Assembly (NCBI GenBank): GCA_043228905.1
Contig: JBHGNT010000017.1
Coordinates: 6,262,001-6,326,000, forward strand
DNA length: 64,000 nt
Direction: 5' to 3'
Source of the DNA: Azolla caroliniana
Taxonomy: Eukaryota; Polypodiophyta
Positions 23,901-34,689 of this stretch are shown here, piece by piece. How positions within the stretch are numbered: the stretch's first letter is position 1; every line of letters begins with the position of its first letter. Under the pieces are notes generated by a model. That model had not been told where the DNA came from, made no database searches, and saw only the letters and a program-made list of their open reading frames with translations. The position numbers were made by a program, and so were the translations under genes.

Positions 23901-24829
23901 ACACTACATCCTCAACTTGTTATACAAGTTTGGGATGAATGAGTGCAAATTAGTCGCTATGCCTCTTGATCGAAACCTCAAACTAGATGCTAACTTTGGC
24001 ACAGACGAGTGCGAGCAGACCCAATATCGTCAATTGATCGGGAGGCTCATCTATCTCACGATCACTTGACCCGACCTTAGCTATCCAATCGGACTCCTCA
24101 GCCAATTCATGCAAAAACCACACGACATTCACTTGGATTGTGCTAAGCGAGTATTATGATACATGAGTGGCACAATGGATTACGACGTTCACTACGCTTC
24201 AGCCACACCAATACGACTCGAAGGGTACACAGACGCGGACTGGGCAGGCTACAAAGTCGATCGATGATCGACCTCCGGATTTGTCTTATCGCTCGGCAAT
24301 GGAGCAATATCTTGGAGTAGTAAGAAGCAGCATACCGTCACACTTTCGAGTACGATGGCCGAATACAAGGGCGCAACCATAGCTGCATGTGAAGCCATAT
24401 GGCTCAAGAGGATTTTGAAGGATCTGGGTGTCCCCATCAAGGATCCGACTCCCATTACTACAACAACATGAGAAATATATATTTGGCTCGGAACCCGGTG
24501 TTCCACGCGCACACAAAGCACATCAAAGTGCACTATCACTTCATTCGAGAGCGCGTACAGGCCGGAGCTGTCGACCTTCAACACATCAACACATCAACAC
24601 GAATCTTCAGACGGCTGACATCTTCACCAAAGCCTTAGGAGCCGACAAGCTTCGAAAATTCATGTAAGACCTTGGATTGACGATCCCTGACTTTCCAAGC
24701 TTGAGGGGGAGTACAAGCGAGAACCTGATATCGTCCGAACCAGGTACGAGCCGAAGCGGACACCGGAGATCGTCCAAAGCGGATACTAACCGAAGCAGTC
24801 ATCAATCGAAAGGAACCAACCTGAGTTGA
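20981..24829 (+). pseudogene. O1 gag C-terminus and pol, inactivated
   Basis: After N1 the O1 frame resumes with ILAHENPPSFFNLQSMLL. It continues through a CCHC-type knuckle CGYCRKIGHHEEEC near 21275, protease VWFVDSGASNHMTSH near 21480, GAG-pre-integrase (LWHKRIGH near 21865), integrase core (FIDDFSRHTWIYL near 22135; NGVAERKNQHILEV near 22365), RT (LYVDDLVIGS near 23740) and RNase H (YTDADWAGYKVDR near 24230), ending near 24829. Stops include TAA 23539, TAG 23845, TGA 24067, TGA 24157 and TGA 24265, each where Gln or Arg is expected. Several frameshifts occur, for example after 22860. The product cannot be made. Confidence 0.88.
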
Positions 24830-24842
24830 GCTTGAGGGGGCG

Positions 24843-25296
24843 TGTTGAGAATCAAGCTCAACATAGCACAACGTGTGAACACACCTTTTGAGAATCTATG
24901 ATTACTCAAAGGTCAAGAGTCACACCACTACTCTCTACACATTAACTATGTGTCATAGAATCATATTCTATGACACATAACCAATGAGTTACATATTCCC
25001 CATGACAATGAGTCTTCACATTCCCCAAGAGCGAGAGAGTGGTTGTTGTAAAGTTAATGAAGAGACAGGGTGAATCTATAGAAAGCACCCTCCTCATACT
25101 TCATACTAAGTCAGTTGTGACTCCTTATTATGCTACATTTTGTAATTCTTATTCTACTTGTGAAATATACACCTACTTCTTGAGTATTCCTTTTTCTACC
25201 TATCTTGTGTTCTTTCATCTCTCCTCTAATTCCTCTCACACATACACATAACACACATCTCTTCCGCTAAACAAAACTCACCATCGATTCTTTACA
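24843..25296 (+). repeat. 3' LTR of O1
   Basis: The complete 454-bp LTR begins TGTTGAGAATCAAGCTCAACA after the polypurine tract and ends ctttaca at 25296. Its TATA region is mutated (ctatagaaag instead of ctatataaag). Confidence 0.88.
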
Positions 25297-25523
25297 AGGC
25301 ACACCACAATCAAGATAATAAAAGAGATGATTCCAAGTGCATGTGCTCAAACGACAAAAAGACGAACAAGGAGCATGTCTCATAAACATGGCGAGGTTGG
25401 ATTGATATTGGATGAAGACAATGTATTGGTTGCAAGTGATGATGAGGATGAGACCTCAGAAAGCGTATCTAGCTCACCAAATGGGTCTCGAGATGATGGC
25501 ATAGACATGGAAAGTGACGGTTT
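25297..25523 (+). pseudogene. Unrecognised coding sequence, copy B continuation with 193-bp duplication
   Basis: Positions 25297-25489 repeat 14174-14366 with five visible mismatches. Beyond them the frame carries on, past the point where the first copy was cut, with RDDGIDMESDG, until the next LTR border at 25524. The host coding sequence was therefore broken twice: by O1 and by the LTR element at 25524-34099. The apparent ORF that continues past 25524 is LTR sequence, not host. Confidence 0.5.
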
Positions 25524-25979
25524 TGGACAAGCCCTAACACAGCGTGTCCCTATAGAACACTTCACCAAAGGGTGGTACGGTGAGATATGGATATACTGTG
25601 GTATCGAATGGGTCTTAACCGGTTACTAACCGACACTGTTAATGATCGTAACACATGCGTATGATTAATTATATTAAGCACAAAACAATAACCAAATAGA
25701 CACTAAAAAATATGTAAAACATCAGTGCTTCTATTAATTATCCGTCATTGGTTACATTCTTGTCGGGTCCTTTTATAGGTCTCCGGCTGAGTTACAAATC
25801 GGTGCCAACCGGCAACTGGCAACGATCCGGTCTAGATCCGAATCGGCATACCGATTCTGGGTCCATCCGCCCGCTTCTCAAAATAACATAATACTTATTA
25901 ATTACAACTCCCTATCCCTAATTATATACCCCTTTCACATTCTGGACTCTAACCGGCCCTTTGGCCTTGCCGGCCAACA
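25524..25979. repeat. Left LTR of element T
   Basis: The repeat runs from tggacaagccctaac to ccttgccggccaaca. Compared with the right copy it has an 11-bp extra segment (near 25830) and scattered substitutions. On the minus strand it reads TGTTGG...GTCCA with a TATAAAAG-type box near 25770. Confidence 0.8.
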
Positions 25980-26414
25980 CATGGCACGCCTGTGGGACAG
26001 TACATTGTACATCAACCCCACGGTTAGCCCTTTTCAATCGTCCATTAAAATGTCCAGAATGCTTTGGTCCAAGGGTTCTAGAGGTTGTTCGGGTAGTTGC
26101 TCCGTTTGTTGTGGTGGTTGTTGCTCTCTGGTCTGCTCCTCCTTTCCGGCTCCAGTCGCTTCCGGGCTTCCGTCTCCAACTCATTTGTTCTGGGCTCCTC
26201 CTGTCCTTGACGTTTGGGTTGCGCTAGCTCTTGCGGGTTGGCTACATTCAGTTGCTCTACTTGAGTTACATTTGGTTGGCTCCCTCCGGTTTTGGCTGCG
26301 TTTGGCGTCTACTCCGGAGACTGCTCTTCATCACTAATGTTAATTGCCGCCGTTCTTCTAGCCGCCCATTGCCTCACCGTTCCTGTTCGTATCACTCGAA
26401 CTGGAGTTGGGTAT

Positions 26415-26640
26415 TGAAAAGAATAGCGTGCGGAAGCAATAGAAAACCGAACACAGAAAATACACAAGTTTAATGGAGAGCTTAAATATACATGGTACGC
26501 GGGAGAGACAGAGAGAGAGAATACACAGAAACTCAATTCAAATAATACTCAATCTGTATATGCACCGTGCTTAGTGAGCACCTTTTATACAAGCCCTGAC
26601 AATAGGGCTTACACAAGTACTGACAGTACTTGACCGCTCA
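26415..26640 (-). repeat. Truncated 3' LTR of copia C
   Basis: It matches 28921-29145 (starting tgaaaagaatagcgtgcgga) up to cttgaccgctca, where the deletion junction with the integrase region lies. A TATAAAAG box reads on the minus strand near 26585. Confidence 0.85.
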
Positions 26641-28831
26641 CGCATGCTTGTTAGGTGCGAGGGTTATAACACTTATAACCCTTCTGCTTGTTCGAATAGC
26701 CAACCAAGATACACTTCTCGGCTTTCACGTCCAACTTTCTCCGTTTCTCCTTCGACACATGCACATACGCAATGCTACTGAAAACTCTCAAGTTTCGTAG
26801 ATTCGGCTTCCTTCTGAAATACTGTTCATGCGCTGACACTTTGTCTCCGATCCGATTCTCGATGTATACCGCGGTTCGTACCGGCTCGTCCCAATAGAAC
26901 TTGGGCAAGCTCTTTTCTTCCAGGATTGGCCGCGCCACTTCCACAATCGACCAATTTTTCCTTTCGGCCACACCGTTTTGCTTCGGCGTATATCTGCAAC
27001 TGAATTCACACCGAATTCCCATCTGTTGCAGATACCCGTTGAATTGATTGGAAAAGTACTCTTTTCTGCCATCCGTCCGTAGGCACTTGATCTTTCTTCC
27101 CGTTTCCCTTTCGACGAAACTCTTGAGGTCCCGGAAACAATCGAAGACTTCACTCTTCTTCTCAATGAGGTAGATCCACGTGTGCCGCGTATAGTCATTG
27201 ATGAAGGAGACGAAATATCGACTCCTGCAAAGACTAACGTTCTATGCTAGCCCCCATACATCGGAATGTATCAAGTCGAGCTTGTTCCGGCTCCGGTTAC
27301 GCTCATTAGGGAAAGGAAGTCGGTGTTGCGTCCCTAGCTGGCAGGCTTCAAAAATTTGCGCATGTCTCGATCATAGGTCCTAAAGCCGTTGATAGTTGAC
27401 GTGGCCTATCCACTTGTGCCATAAGTCGATATCCAACTCGGCTTTTTGTCCTTTCGCGAACATTGCAGTGCCACCGTCACTTGAGTCGAGGATAAACATC
27501 CTCGCGTTTCTGCGCCCTTGCGCAATAACTCAACCTTCTTCTTCGATGAAGCACCCGAGATGCATGAACCAGACTTGCATCCCCTGGTCAACGATCTGCC
27601 TGAACGACACCAGATTCTTCTTGATTGTTGAGACATGTAACATGTTCATGAGTTTCCCTTTTCACCTGACATGGCTCAAGGGAACTTCACCGACATTCGC
27701 GATCGGATGCGGAGTGTCGTCTCCGGTTGCGACTACTCCTGGTTGCATCAGTTTCTCAAGATATGAGAACCACTCCTTGTGGCACGTCATGTGGTTTGAC
27801 GCATCGGAGTCGACGTACCACAACTCGTCCGATTTCGGGGTGGACATCTTCATCGAGTTCGCTTCGTGTCTTGTCACGAAGGCTGACCCTTTTTCGGCTT
27901 TTTCGGACCCTTCAACGTAGTGCGATTGTTGCCGATTTCCTTTGTCGGTTTGTCGAGAGCTTGATCTACATCCCATCCTCTCTGAATCGGCGCACTTCTT
28001 CCAACACTCGCTCTCCTTGTGGCCTTTCTTGCCACAGTACCAGCATTCCGCAATGGATTTCCCTTGTCGGTTCTTGTCGCCTCGACTCCCCCTATTTTTA
28101 GAGGGTCTGGAATTGCTGTCGGCATCACTTCGGTGCCTTCTTCCTTGATCCCGTCAGCCGCCTCCATTGCGCACCGACTCACCTCGTTCGCCATGACCAC
28201 AGGGCCTATCTCCCTCCGTGTACATCATCTTGCTGTCGACATGCGTGCTCGTCGACGCACCCGCGTGGTTTTCCTTTATAAGGAGCATCGATTGTAGGTC
28301 GAAAAACGACGGTGTATTCTTCCGTGTACACACAACAGTTCGGAATACTCTGAACTTCGATGCCAATCCCCCAAGATAGATCTGCACCATCTCGTGTTCC
28401 TCGACGTTGACATTGATAGAGGCTAAGGAGTCGCATATCTCTTTGATTTTCGAGCCGTAATCAGCCACCGACAAGTCGCGTTGTCGTAGGTTGCTCAGCT
28501 CCTGTCGGAGTTGAAGCTTCCTGGTTGTAGTGCTTGCGGCGAAAATCTTCTTCGAATTTCCCCAAGCATCTTTTGGCGTTTTTGCATCCCGAATGTAGCT
28601 TAGGATTTGTTCGCCCACACACGACGCGAAGCAGTACAATACTCTGCTCGCCGACTGTTCCCAAGGCAGGAAGTCTTTGTGTGTTGAATCGGGTGTTGTG
28701 TCATTTGCTCCGTTGACATAGCTCCAGTAACCATGCCCAAGCAGGTACTGGTGCATCTTGTAAGAACAAGACGCGTAGTTGTTTCTGTCGAGCTTCTCTG
28801 TTGGAAGCAAGCTAGCCATGGCTCTATCCAT
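26641..28831 (-). pseudogene. Copia C gag, protease and integrase
   Basis: gag (28831 to 28154) is open for 225 codons: MASLLPTEKLDRNNYAS, YLLGHGYWSYVNGA, LQLRQELSNLRQRDLS. A frameshift then leads to a CCHC region and to the protease near 27830, where the active site reads WYVDSDASNHM, with Asp replacing the Gly of the DSGA motif. Integrase follows in pieces (RHTWIYLIEKKSEVF near 27180; CLRTDGRKEYF; CRYTPKQNGVAERKN near 26990) and ends with GYKCYNPRT at 26651. The missing RT region and the altered protease mean it cannot act alone. The gag is close to that of O1. Confidence 0.82.
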
Positions 28832-28920
28832 TTTGTTTTCCCTCTTCTTTACGAAGGTTAGATTTTCTTCTTGAGCTAAGGTCAGCTACAGAGGTTCTCA
28901 ACCCTCGAGCTTTGATACCA

Positions 28921-29319
28921 TGAAAAGAATAGCGTGCGGAAGCAATAGAAAACCGAACACAGAAAATATGCAGGTTTAATGGAGAGCTTGAATATACACA
29001 GTACACGGGAGAGACAAAGACAGAGAATACATAGAAACTCAATTCAAATAATACTCAATTTGTACATACACCGTGCTCAATGAGCACCTTTTATACAAGC
29101 CTGACAATAGGGCTGACACAAGTACTAACAGTACTTGACCGCTCATAAATGAGCCTACTACACTAACTCCCAAAATTATTCCTTACGAGGAATATCTTCC
29201 CAACGGCCTCGTGGTTTTCACATCGATACGGCCATGTTATGCATACTGATTTACGCACCCAGTCTACGCACTCGGTTACGCATCGTATTACGCACGAATG
29301 TTGAGCTTGTCTCTCAACA
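28921..29319 (-). repeat. 5' LTR of copia C
   Basis: The 399-bp LTR begins (minus) TGTTGAGAGACAAGCTCAAC and ends CTTTTCA next to the primer binding site (plus gctttgatacca, 28909-28920). A minus-strand TATAAAAG box lies near 29090. It is a relative of the LTR at 12204-12640. Confidence 0.85.
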
Positions 29320-31959
29320 GTATCCAGGAGGTCGTCATCCAGCTGTCCCACCAACCGGCCCACCGCCACCAGTTGTTTTCCGGCCAAGGACAGGAAGTCA
29401 TTTGATAACTCCTCCCTTATGGTCACAACACTTTCCGCGTCCAGTTTGTAGAAGTTATCGCTGTCCTTCTGCTGGTTCTCTACATCCGCTCGTAGGACCT
29501 GCAACTCGTTTGCCTGCTTTGGCCATTTGGACCACCATTGTACTGAACTTTCTTCAACTAACCTCTTCGTCTGGTCCTTCCATGTTAGTACAATCCTCCG
29601 CGGCCTGCTTGTCATCCTTTAATTGCTTTAGGAGGCTCGCGGTTGCCTCAACTTGTCCCTGATATTGTATCAGTTGCGTCTGAACTTTGTTCAACGCCAT
29701 CTTTGCTTGTTCCATCTCCTCATGATGCTACCGGGTAAGCTCCATTCTGTCCTTCGCCGCTTCTGCCAGCATCTTTGCTGCTTCAACTTCCTTGGTACTT
29801 TCTTCCACGACTACTGTTGCCATCCTGTTGATTTCATCCCGGAGTTCCCGCATCTTCTCTTGTTGCCGGTCACCTTCTGCCATCAATTTCTTGTGTTCTA
29901 CCTCTAGGTGCTTATGATCCCGGTGCAACCTGTCAAAATCCTCTATTTTTTGTTTTAGCTTCTGATTGACTTGGCGTTGGGCCTGATCCTCCCGGTCCTT
30001 ATGTTGTCGGAGTTCTTCTTGCAGCCGCTCGATCTCGACCTCCACCGATCGTCGGAGTTTGTCATTTTCTTGCTTCAATTGGTCATATGCTTGATGACCC
30101 TTCCATAGATTGTCCTCAGCTTTTCGGAGGTTCTCTGCCATTTTCCGTTGTTCCTCCTCCGCTGCCTTATTCAGGTTTCGTTCTCTACTCCTTAAGGCCT
30201 CTTGGGCTGCTAATTCCTCTCTAAGAGTGGTGAGTTCTTGTTCTTGTGCCTTATTTGTATCCAGTGCTATTTCAGTTATCAGCGTCTTATTGGTTTGTAC
30301 ATTCACCAGAGCCACCGGTTCTGGTAGTATTGGTCCTTCTATGACCTGCTTAGCCGCCTCTGCTTTGGCCTTCACAATTTCTTCTTCCATGCTCTGGATC
30401 CCCAACTAGGCCTTCTCAAGTTCTTCGGTTGTGGCGAACAACCGGTCCACCTGTGCTCTCTTCTCCATTTCTATTTGGCACACGACCTCGGCCACCGGCT
30501 CGCCGATTCGCCGTAGTCATTGACTGTCGGTGCCTTGTTGTCATGCCAATTCGGGTTGTTGCGTGGCCTCTATTCTTGCCAGATTGTTTCGTGTAGCGAC
30601 AACTCCTGCTCTTGATGTGCCTGCTGCCCCGGTGAGGTAGGCAATTCAATTACTGGTTCTTGGACGACCGACATTGGTTGAATCGGTTCCGCCTCCTTCC
30701 TTGGCTTCGATCCCTCGGAACGGGGTGTCGGTGCGTTGTCCTTCACCGGACCCGATTCGTCCCCCTTTTTCTCCACGTTGCTACTCTTCTGGCGACGTTG
30801 GAGGTTATTGGCGGGGTCTTCCTCCGCCTCCTCCTATTGGGTCCTGATATTGATCTTCATTGCCAAGGGGTCCGGCTCTTGTTCCTGTCGGCTCAACTTG
30901 ATTTTAAGAGACCTTACTGGTGGCTCCACCGGTGTCTGTCTCTGCTTGCCTCTTTCGGCTAGGATGTTCCTTCCCTTTTTGCGAGGTACTTCCCTCTTTC
31001 CATCCGGGTGTGTACTTGGCTAGGAGTTGCTGCTGTTTTGAAGGTTTGTTGGGCGTGGTCTCTGTTACTCGAACCCGCTTCTTAGTCTTTACCGGCTCCA
31101 CCAGGGGTGCCAAGAGAGTCAGACATTGAGCCACGATTGTTCATACTCTCTTGCCATTTTGCACTGATTCTATCGCCATCCGCAAGCAATTGGCGATGAT
31201 TACCGGTCAATCCACTTGCACCCCTGTGTATGTAGCAATGATGAACCCGGCTTTGTTCTTTGGCATTGTCGGGGGTCGGTGGTACACGAACCCATACTCG
31301 TGGAGGACACAAGCCACTTCTCTGAACAGGGGGTCCTCGCTGCCCTGTGACCGGTGAGCCTTGCTGGTGATGGAAAACTAGCCAAAAAACTTGGTTAGCA
31401 TTTCAAGAGAAGGATTCTCGATGGAGTAGATGCCCCCTTATGGCAATCCGATTAGAGCGCGGATGGCTTCCTCCGTTATGACTTCCGTGTCGATTTTATG
31501 CATGACTTCTTCTGCGTCGTCATGCGGCGGTGCCTCTGCTATCCTCAAGAAACCTCCTAACCCATGTTGGTTGAACCACATTTTGGTTGTTTCGGAAAGT
31601 GCCATAAGTTCCATCTCGTCGTTTGGTTCTGTGGGGTAGGTAGGGCCGATGTGCTTGTATGTGCTTCTTGTGTCTGTCTGCTCACTTGTATTGTCCTTTG
31701 TGCGCTCAATGCTCTGTGTTCGCGAAATAAGAGAGACTCTGTGAGGCGAAGGTTTCGTGTTCCCATGCTTGGCGCCTTTTCTCGATTCCTACACATGCAC
31801 GTCGTGTACTATAATAGCAATAGTGTGACATATGGTGCTCTTTAACTAGGCTTTAAATAGCCAACTGCACGCCTTTTCGAGGTGTCCGTTTGCTCCTCGC
31901 CTCTGCATGATGATCTTTTTTTCTTTTCTTTATTTTTTTTAATTTTTTAATTTTTTAAT

Positions 31960-32243
31960 TTTTAGAGAGAGAGAAAATATCATTGTCTTTATTCATTCCG
32001 CATAAGGGGTTAAATAGGTACAAAAGGGTAGATACACAAGGGTGCAAGCCCCTTGGGCATTCACACCTAGTCACTCACTCACACCTTTTTGTATCCACCA
32101 CACTCACACTTACATTCACACTCATAATCGTATAACATTACACATACATATCAACACATTACATCTTTCACCCTCACTTATCACACTTATCAATCACCCG
32201 TAAATCTCATACGGTAACCCAATATGGCACGCCCGTGGGAGAG
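31960..32243. repeat. Second LTR-end and Tat-type leader inside element T
   Basis: TGGCACGCCCGTGGGAGAGT at 32225 is close to the leader after the left LTR (25982), and similarity continues about 30 bp (ttgcacgtcgatcccac against ttgtacatcaaccccac). The 260 bases before it look like the end of another LTR (agagagagaaaatatcattg...catacggtaaccca). The two LTR-like sequences themselves do not match. This suggests a chimeric interior built from two related elements. Confidence 0.45.
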
Positions 32244-32673
32244 TGCCTTGCACGTCGATCCCACAAGCCTTGATCATAATCTTTCTTCGACCGGAACTTC
32301 CATAGGTCCTCTCAACGATCGATTTCCTCGATCGGAGCACTTGACTCGAACATCTTCGTCGGTTAGCGAATCTTCATCGACACGAACATTCCCGTTCTGT
32401 CGGTTCATGAACATCATCATGGGTCCAAAAGCTTGTTGTGTGTATGTGTGTTCTTCCTTTAATTTTGTGTGATTTGTCATGGTCGATCATGTTCATTTCT
32501 TTAGGTGGATGAGTTTTTAAATAAATTTAGGTATTGTAGCCTCAAATTTTCTAAACTAATGACAATGCCCTTAGGTTTTTGAATTTTCTATATAGCCTCA
32601 TATTTGCAAAATTTCCTTTAATGCCCTTCTATTTTTCCTTTCTCTTATTTCTCCCTCTCCTTTTTTTATTTGC

Positions 32674-32709
<36 letters not shown>

Positions 32710-33605
32710 CGTTGTTTGTTTCTTCTTCTTCGTCTTCTCTCTTGTTTTCTTCCTCTGTTTCTACATCTTCTTTCTTAGACTTCATCCTCTTCTTCTTCTT
32801 TTCCCTGTCAGTGTGGCTGATAGTTTGTTGTCGTCTCTATCTTCGGCTCTATTCGGCCCTTATGGCCGTGTCTTTTCAGTCGCCTCTGCAACCATTCGAT
32901 GGTTGTTATTCCGGCCATCGTCCGTTGCCTTGTCCGGTGTGTCCGTCTATTCCGGTCATCTTCCCGCCGTCTATTCGGTCGTCGGTTATCCGGGGCTTGT
33001 CCATCCCGTCCACTCGTCTGTCTGGTTCATCCAGCCAGTTCTGCCATTGTCTGGCATCGTGGTTCATCTGACCGCTTCTACTCGGCCGTCTGTTGTCCGC
33101 CTCTGTGTTCGGCCATCTTCGTCACCGCCGCTGATTATTTGCCGCCACTCCGGTCGTTGTTCAACTACTTTCCCAGCCATTTGTCCATTTTCTTCCGGTC
33201 GTGCGTCCGGTCCGTCGTCCCGGCCATCTTCGTTGCTAATTTTTCGTCGCCACTGCTGATTATTTGTCGCCACTCCGCTCGTTGTTCCACTACTTTCCCA
33301 GCCATTTGTCCGTTGTCTTCCGGTCGTGCGTTCGAGCCGCCTGCTTCTCATGCACAATCGATCAGCCATTTCCTGCTTCTCATGCACATCATCGTTGCCC
33401 TTTGTTGCACATCGTTATCAATTTCATTTCTCGTAGATCATCACCATGTATCATTCTTCATCTTCCTTGTGCACAACATCACTGTGTTGCATTCCTCGAC
33501 GACTTTCAATCACCATCACTATTTCTCGCACATCATCGATTTGTTTTCTTGCACATTTCGTTGTTGCCATGGCTTTGCCGCGTATTAGTCTTCAATTTTA
33601 TCTTC
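32244..33605. other. CT-rich spacer before the right LTR; no gene
   Basis: Contains (CT)n at about 32681-32708 and about 900 bp of tcg/ccg/ttc-rich sequence with repeated blocks (for example ttatttgccgccactccggtcgttg near 33135, echoed near 33255). Long plus-strand ORFs of Ser, Pro, Val and Phe arise from this composition. A polypurine-like caaaggggggtcacc sits at 33605-33618. Confidence 0.5.
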
Positions 33606-33655
33606 AAAGGGGGGTCACCTTAGTGGTCACCAAAATCTGTGTTATCCTTTAGGTA

Positions 33656-34099
33656 GGACAAGCCCTAACATAGGGTGTCCCTATGGAACAATTCACCAAA
33701 GGGTGGTACGGTAAGATATGGATAGACCGTGGTCTCGAATGGGTCTTAACCGGTTACTAACCGGCACAGTTAATGATCGTAACACACGCGTAAGATTAAT
33801 TATATTAAGCACAGAACAGTAACCAAATAGACACTAAAGAATACGTAAAACAACAATGCTTCTATTAATTATCTGTCATTGATTACATTCTTTCCGGGTT
33901 CTTTTATACGTCTCCGGTTGAGTTACAAACCGGTGCCAACCGACAACCGGCAACGATCCGAATCGGCATACCGATTCTGGGTCCGTCCGCCCGCTTCTCA
34001 AAATAACATAATACTTATTAATTATATCTCCCTATCCCTAATTAAATATCCCTTTCACATTCTGGACTCTAACCGGCCCTTTGGCCTTGCCGGCCAACA
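33656..34099. repeat. Right LTR of element T
   Basis: The 444-bp repeat runs from ggacaagccctaaca to ccggccaaca. If the polypurine run at 33606 marks the true border, the LTR would extend about 42 bp further left and the left copy would be truncated. Confidence 0.8.
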
Positions 34100-34689
34100 T
34101 GTCAGATGAAGTATATAATTAAATATAGGGGTTAGTGATTTTGTACATTATTTTGTAAAATTGGCATTGCCTACATTCTACCATTATTGTAAAGACCTAA
34201 AATTTTGTTCATGGTAAAAAATCAATATATTTTGTGTCTTTCTTGAAAAACATTTAGGCATGCTAATGAATGTGACATATTACCTGTTTTAAATGACCCG
34301 GTGTTTAGAGCTTAAAATGGATTGTTTTTATACCTCTTGCCTTGTATTGGATGTGCTAATGATGTGTTAAAGAGAGGATTTGAAACCCTGAGCTTCGATT
34401 CATGGCCTTATGGCTTGACTTTTGTTGGATGTAGTAAAGATGTGGTAAATGGAGGGTATGAAAACCCATGCCATTAGTGTATGAAAGCGAGGATTTCAAC
34501 ACTTGTCCATCTCTTGATAGTCTAATAGCTTAGAGCGGGGAAATAAAATTCAAATTCTACCCTTAGAGTAATTTTAATAAACACTACATAGATTAGGAGT
34601 TTGAATCATAACTCTAGTACATCAAACTTGAATATCATATGGTTTCTATTGTTTCGTTTCGAACTTAAGCTCTCCATGTTTTAAGTCCC
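34100..34689. other. No gene seen
   Basis: AT-rich sequence between element T and the glycosyltransferase relic. No PSPG box or other continuation of that gene was found on the minus strand here. Confidence 0.5.

Larger units (their letters stand above)
14364..25296 (+). mobile_element. Copia element O1, interrupted by copia N1
   Basis: LTRs at 14364-14801 and 24843-25296 are about 97% identical by eye. A tRNA-iMet-type primer site (TGGTATTAGAGC) starts at 14802 and a polypurine tract (cttgagggggcg) ends at 24842. The interior carries gag, protease, integrase, RT and RNase H in copia order, all damaged. A second copia occupies 15454-20975 within gag. The 5' LTR lacks its first 14 bp, and the flanks carry a 193-bp direct repeat instead of a 5-bp duplication. 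Its gag and LTR ends resemble those of the copia at 26415-29319. Confidence 0.85.
26415..29319 (-). mobile_element. Copia element C, deleted for RT and RNase H
   Basis: A minus-strand element inserted in the element T ORF. Both borders keep gtat (26411-26414 and 29320-29323), 4 bp of the target duplication. The 5' LTR (28921-29319) starts TGTTGAGAGACAAGCTCAAC on the minus strand, followed by an iMet primer site (TGGTATCAAAGC, ending at 28920). gag, protease and integrase remain. RT, RNase H, the polypurine tract and part of the 3' LTR are gone, with pol joined directly to LTR sequence near 26640. Confidence 0.85.
26309..31614 (-). pseudogene. Element T ORF: plant mobile-domain protein with long coiled coil (decayed, split)
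   Basis: Reading minus from 31614: MALSETTKMWFNQHGLGGF, then IDTEVITEEAIRALIGLP and IYSIENPSLEMLTKFFG. These resemble the plant transposon/aminotransferase-like mobile domain. After a basic Pro/Lys-rich middle comes a long heptad-rich coiled coil (30405-29728; LQEELRQHKDREDQ, LKQKIEDFDRLHRDHKHLE). The C-terminus is separated by the copia at 26415-29319 and resumes as PTPVRVIRTGTVRQWAAR, ending SDEEQSPE at 26309. Several stops (near 31437, 31378, 31213 and 31145) and frameshifts make it a pseudogene. Similar extra ORFs occur in Tat-lineage gypsy elements, often antisense to gag-pol. What it did is unknown. Confidence 0.55.
25524..34099. mobile_element. LTR element T: no gag-pol, carries a coiled-coil ORF, hosts a nested copia
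   Basis: LTR-like direct repeats at 25524-25979 and 33656-34099 are about 93% identical. The interior has no reverse transcriptase of its own. Its coding content is a decayed minus-strand ORF (26309-31614). Polarity signals conflict. A Tat-type primer-site-like TGGCACGCCTGTGGGACAG lies 2 bp after the left LTR, and a polypurine run (aaaggggggt, 33606-33615) near the right LTR; both favour plus. The LTR TATAAAAG boxes and the ORF read minus. A copia is nested at 26415-29319. No clear target duplication was found. Confidence 0.65.

Noticed and set aside
25524-25627. Extension of the host coding frame past 25524 (GFGQALTQRVPIEHFTKGW)
   Set aside because: The same nucleotides recur at 33656 as part of the second LTR, so the extension is LTR sequence read through by chance.
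32579-33588. Long plus-strand ORFs (133-229 aa) rich in Ser, Leu, Phe and Pro
   Set aside because: They lie in CT-rich, partly repeated sequence including (CT)n. Several overlapping frames are open at once and no domain motif is present.
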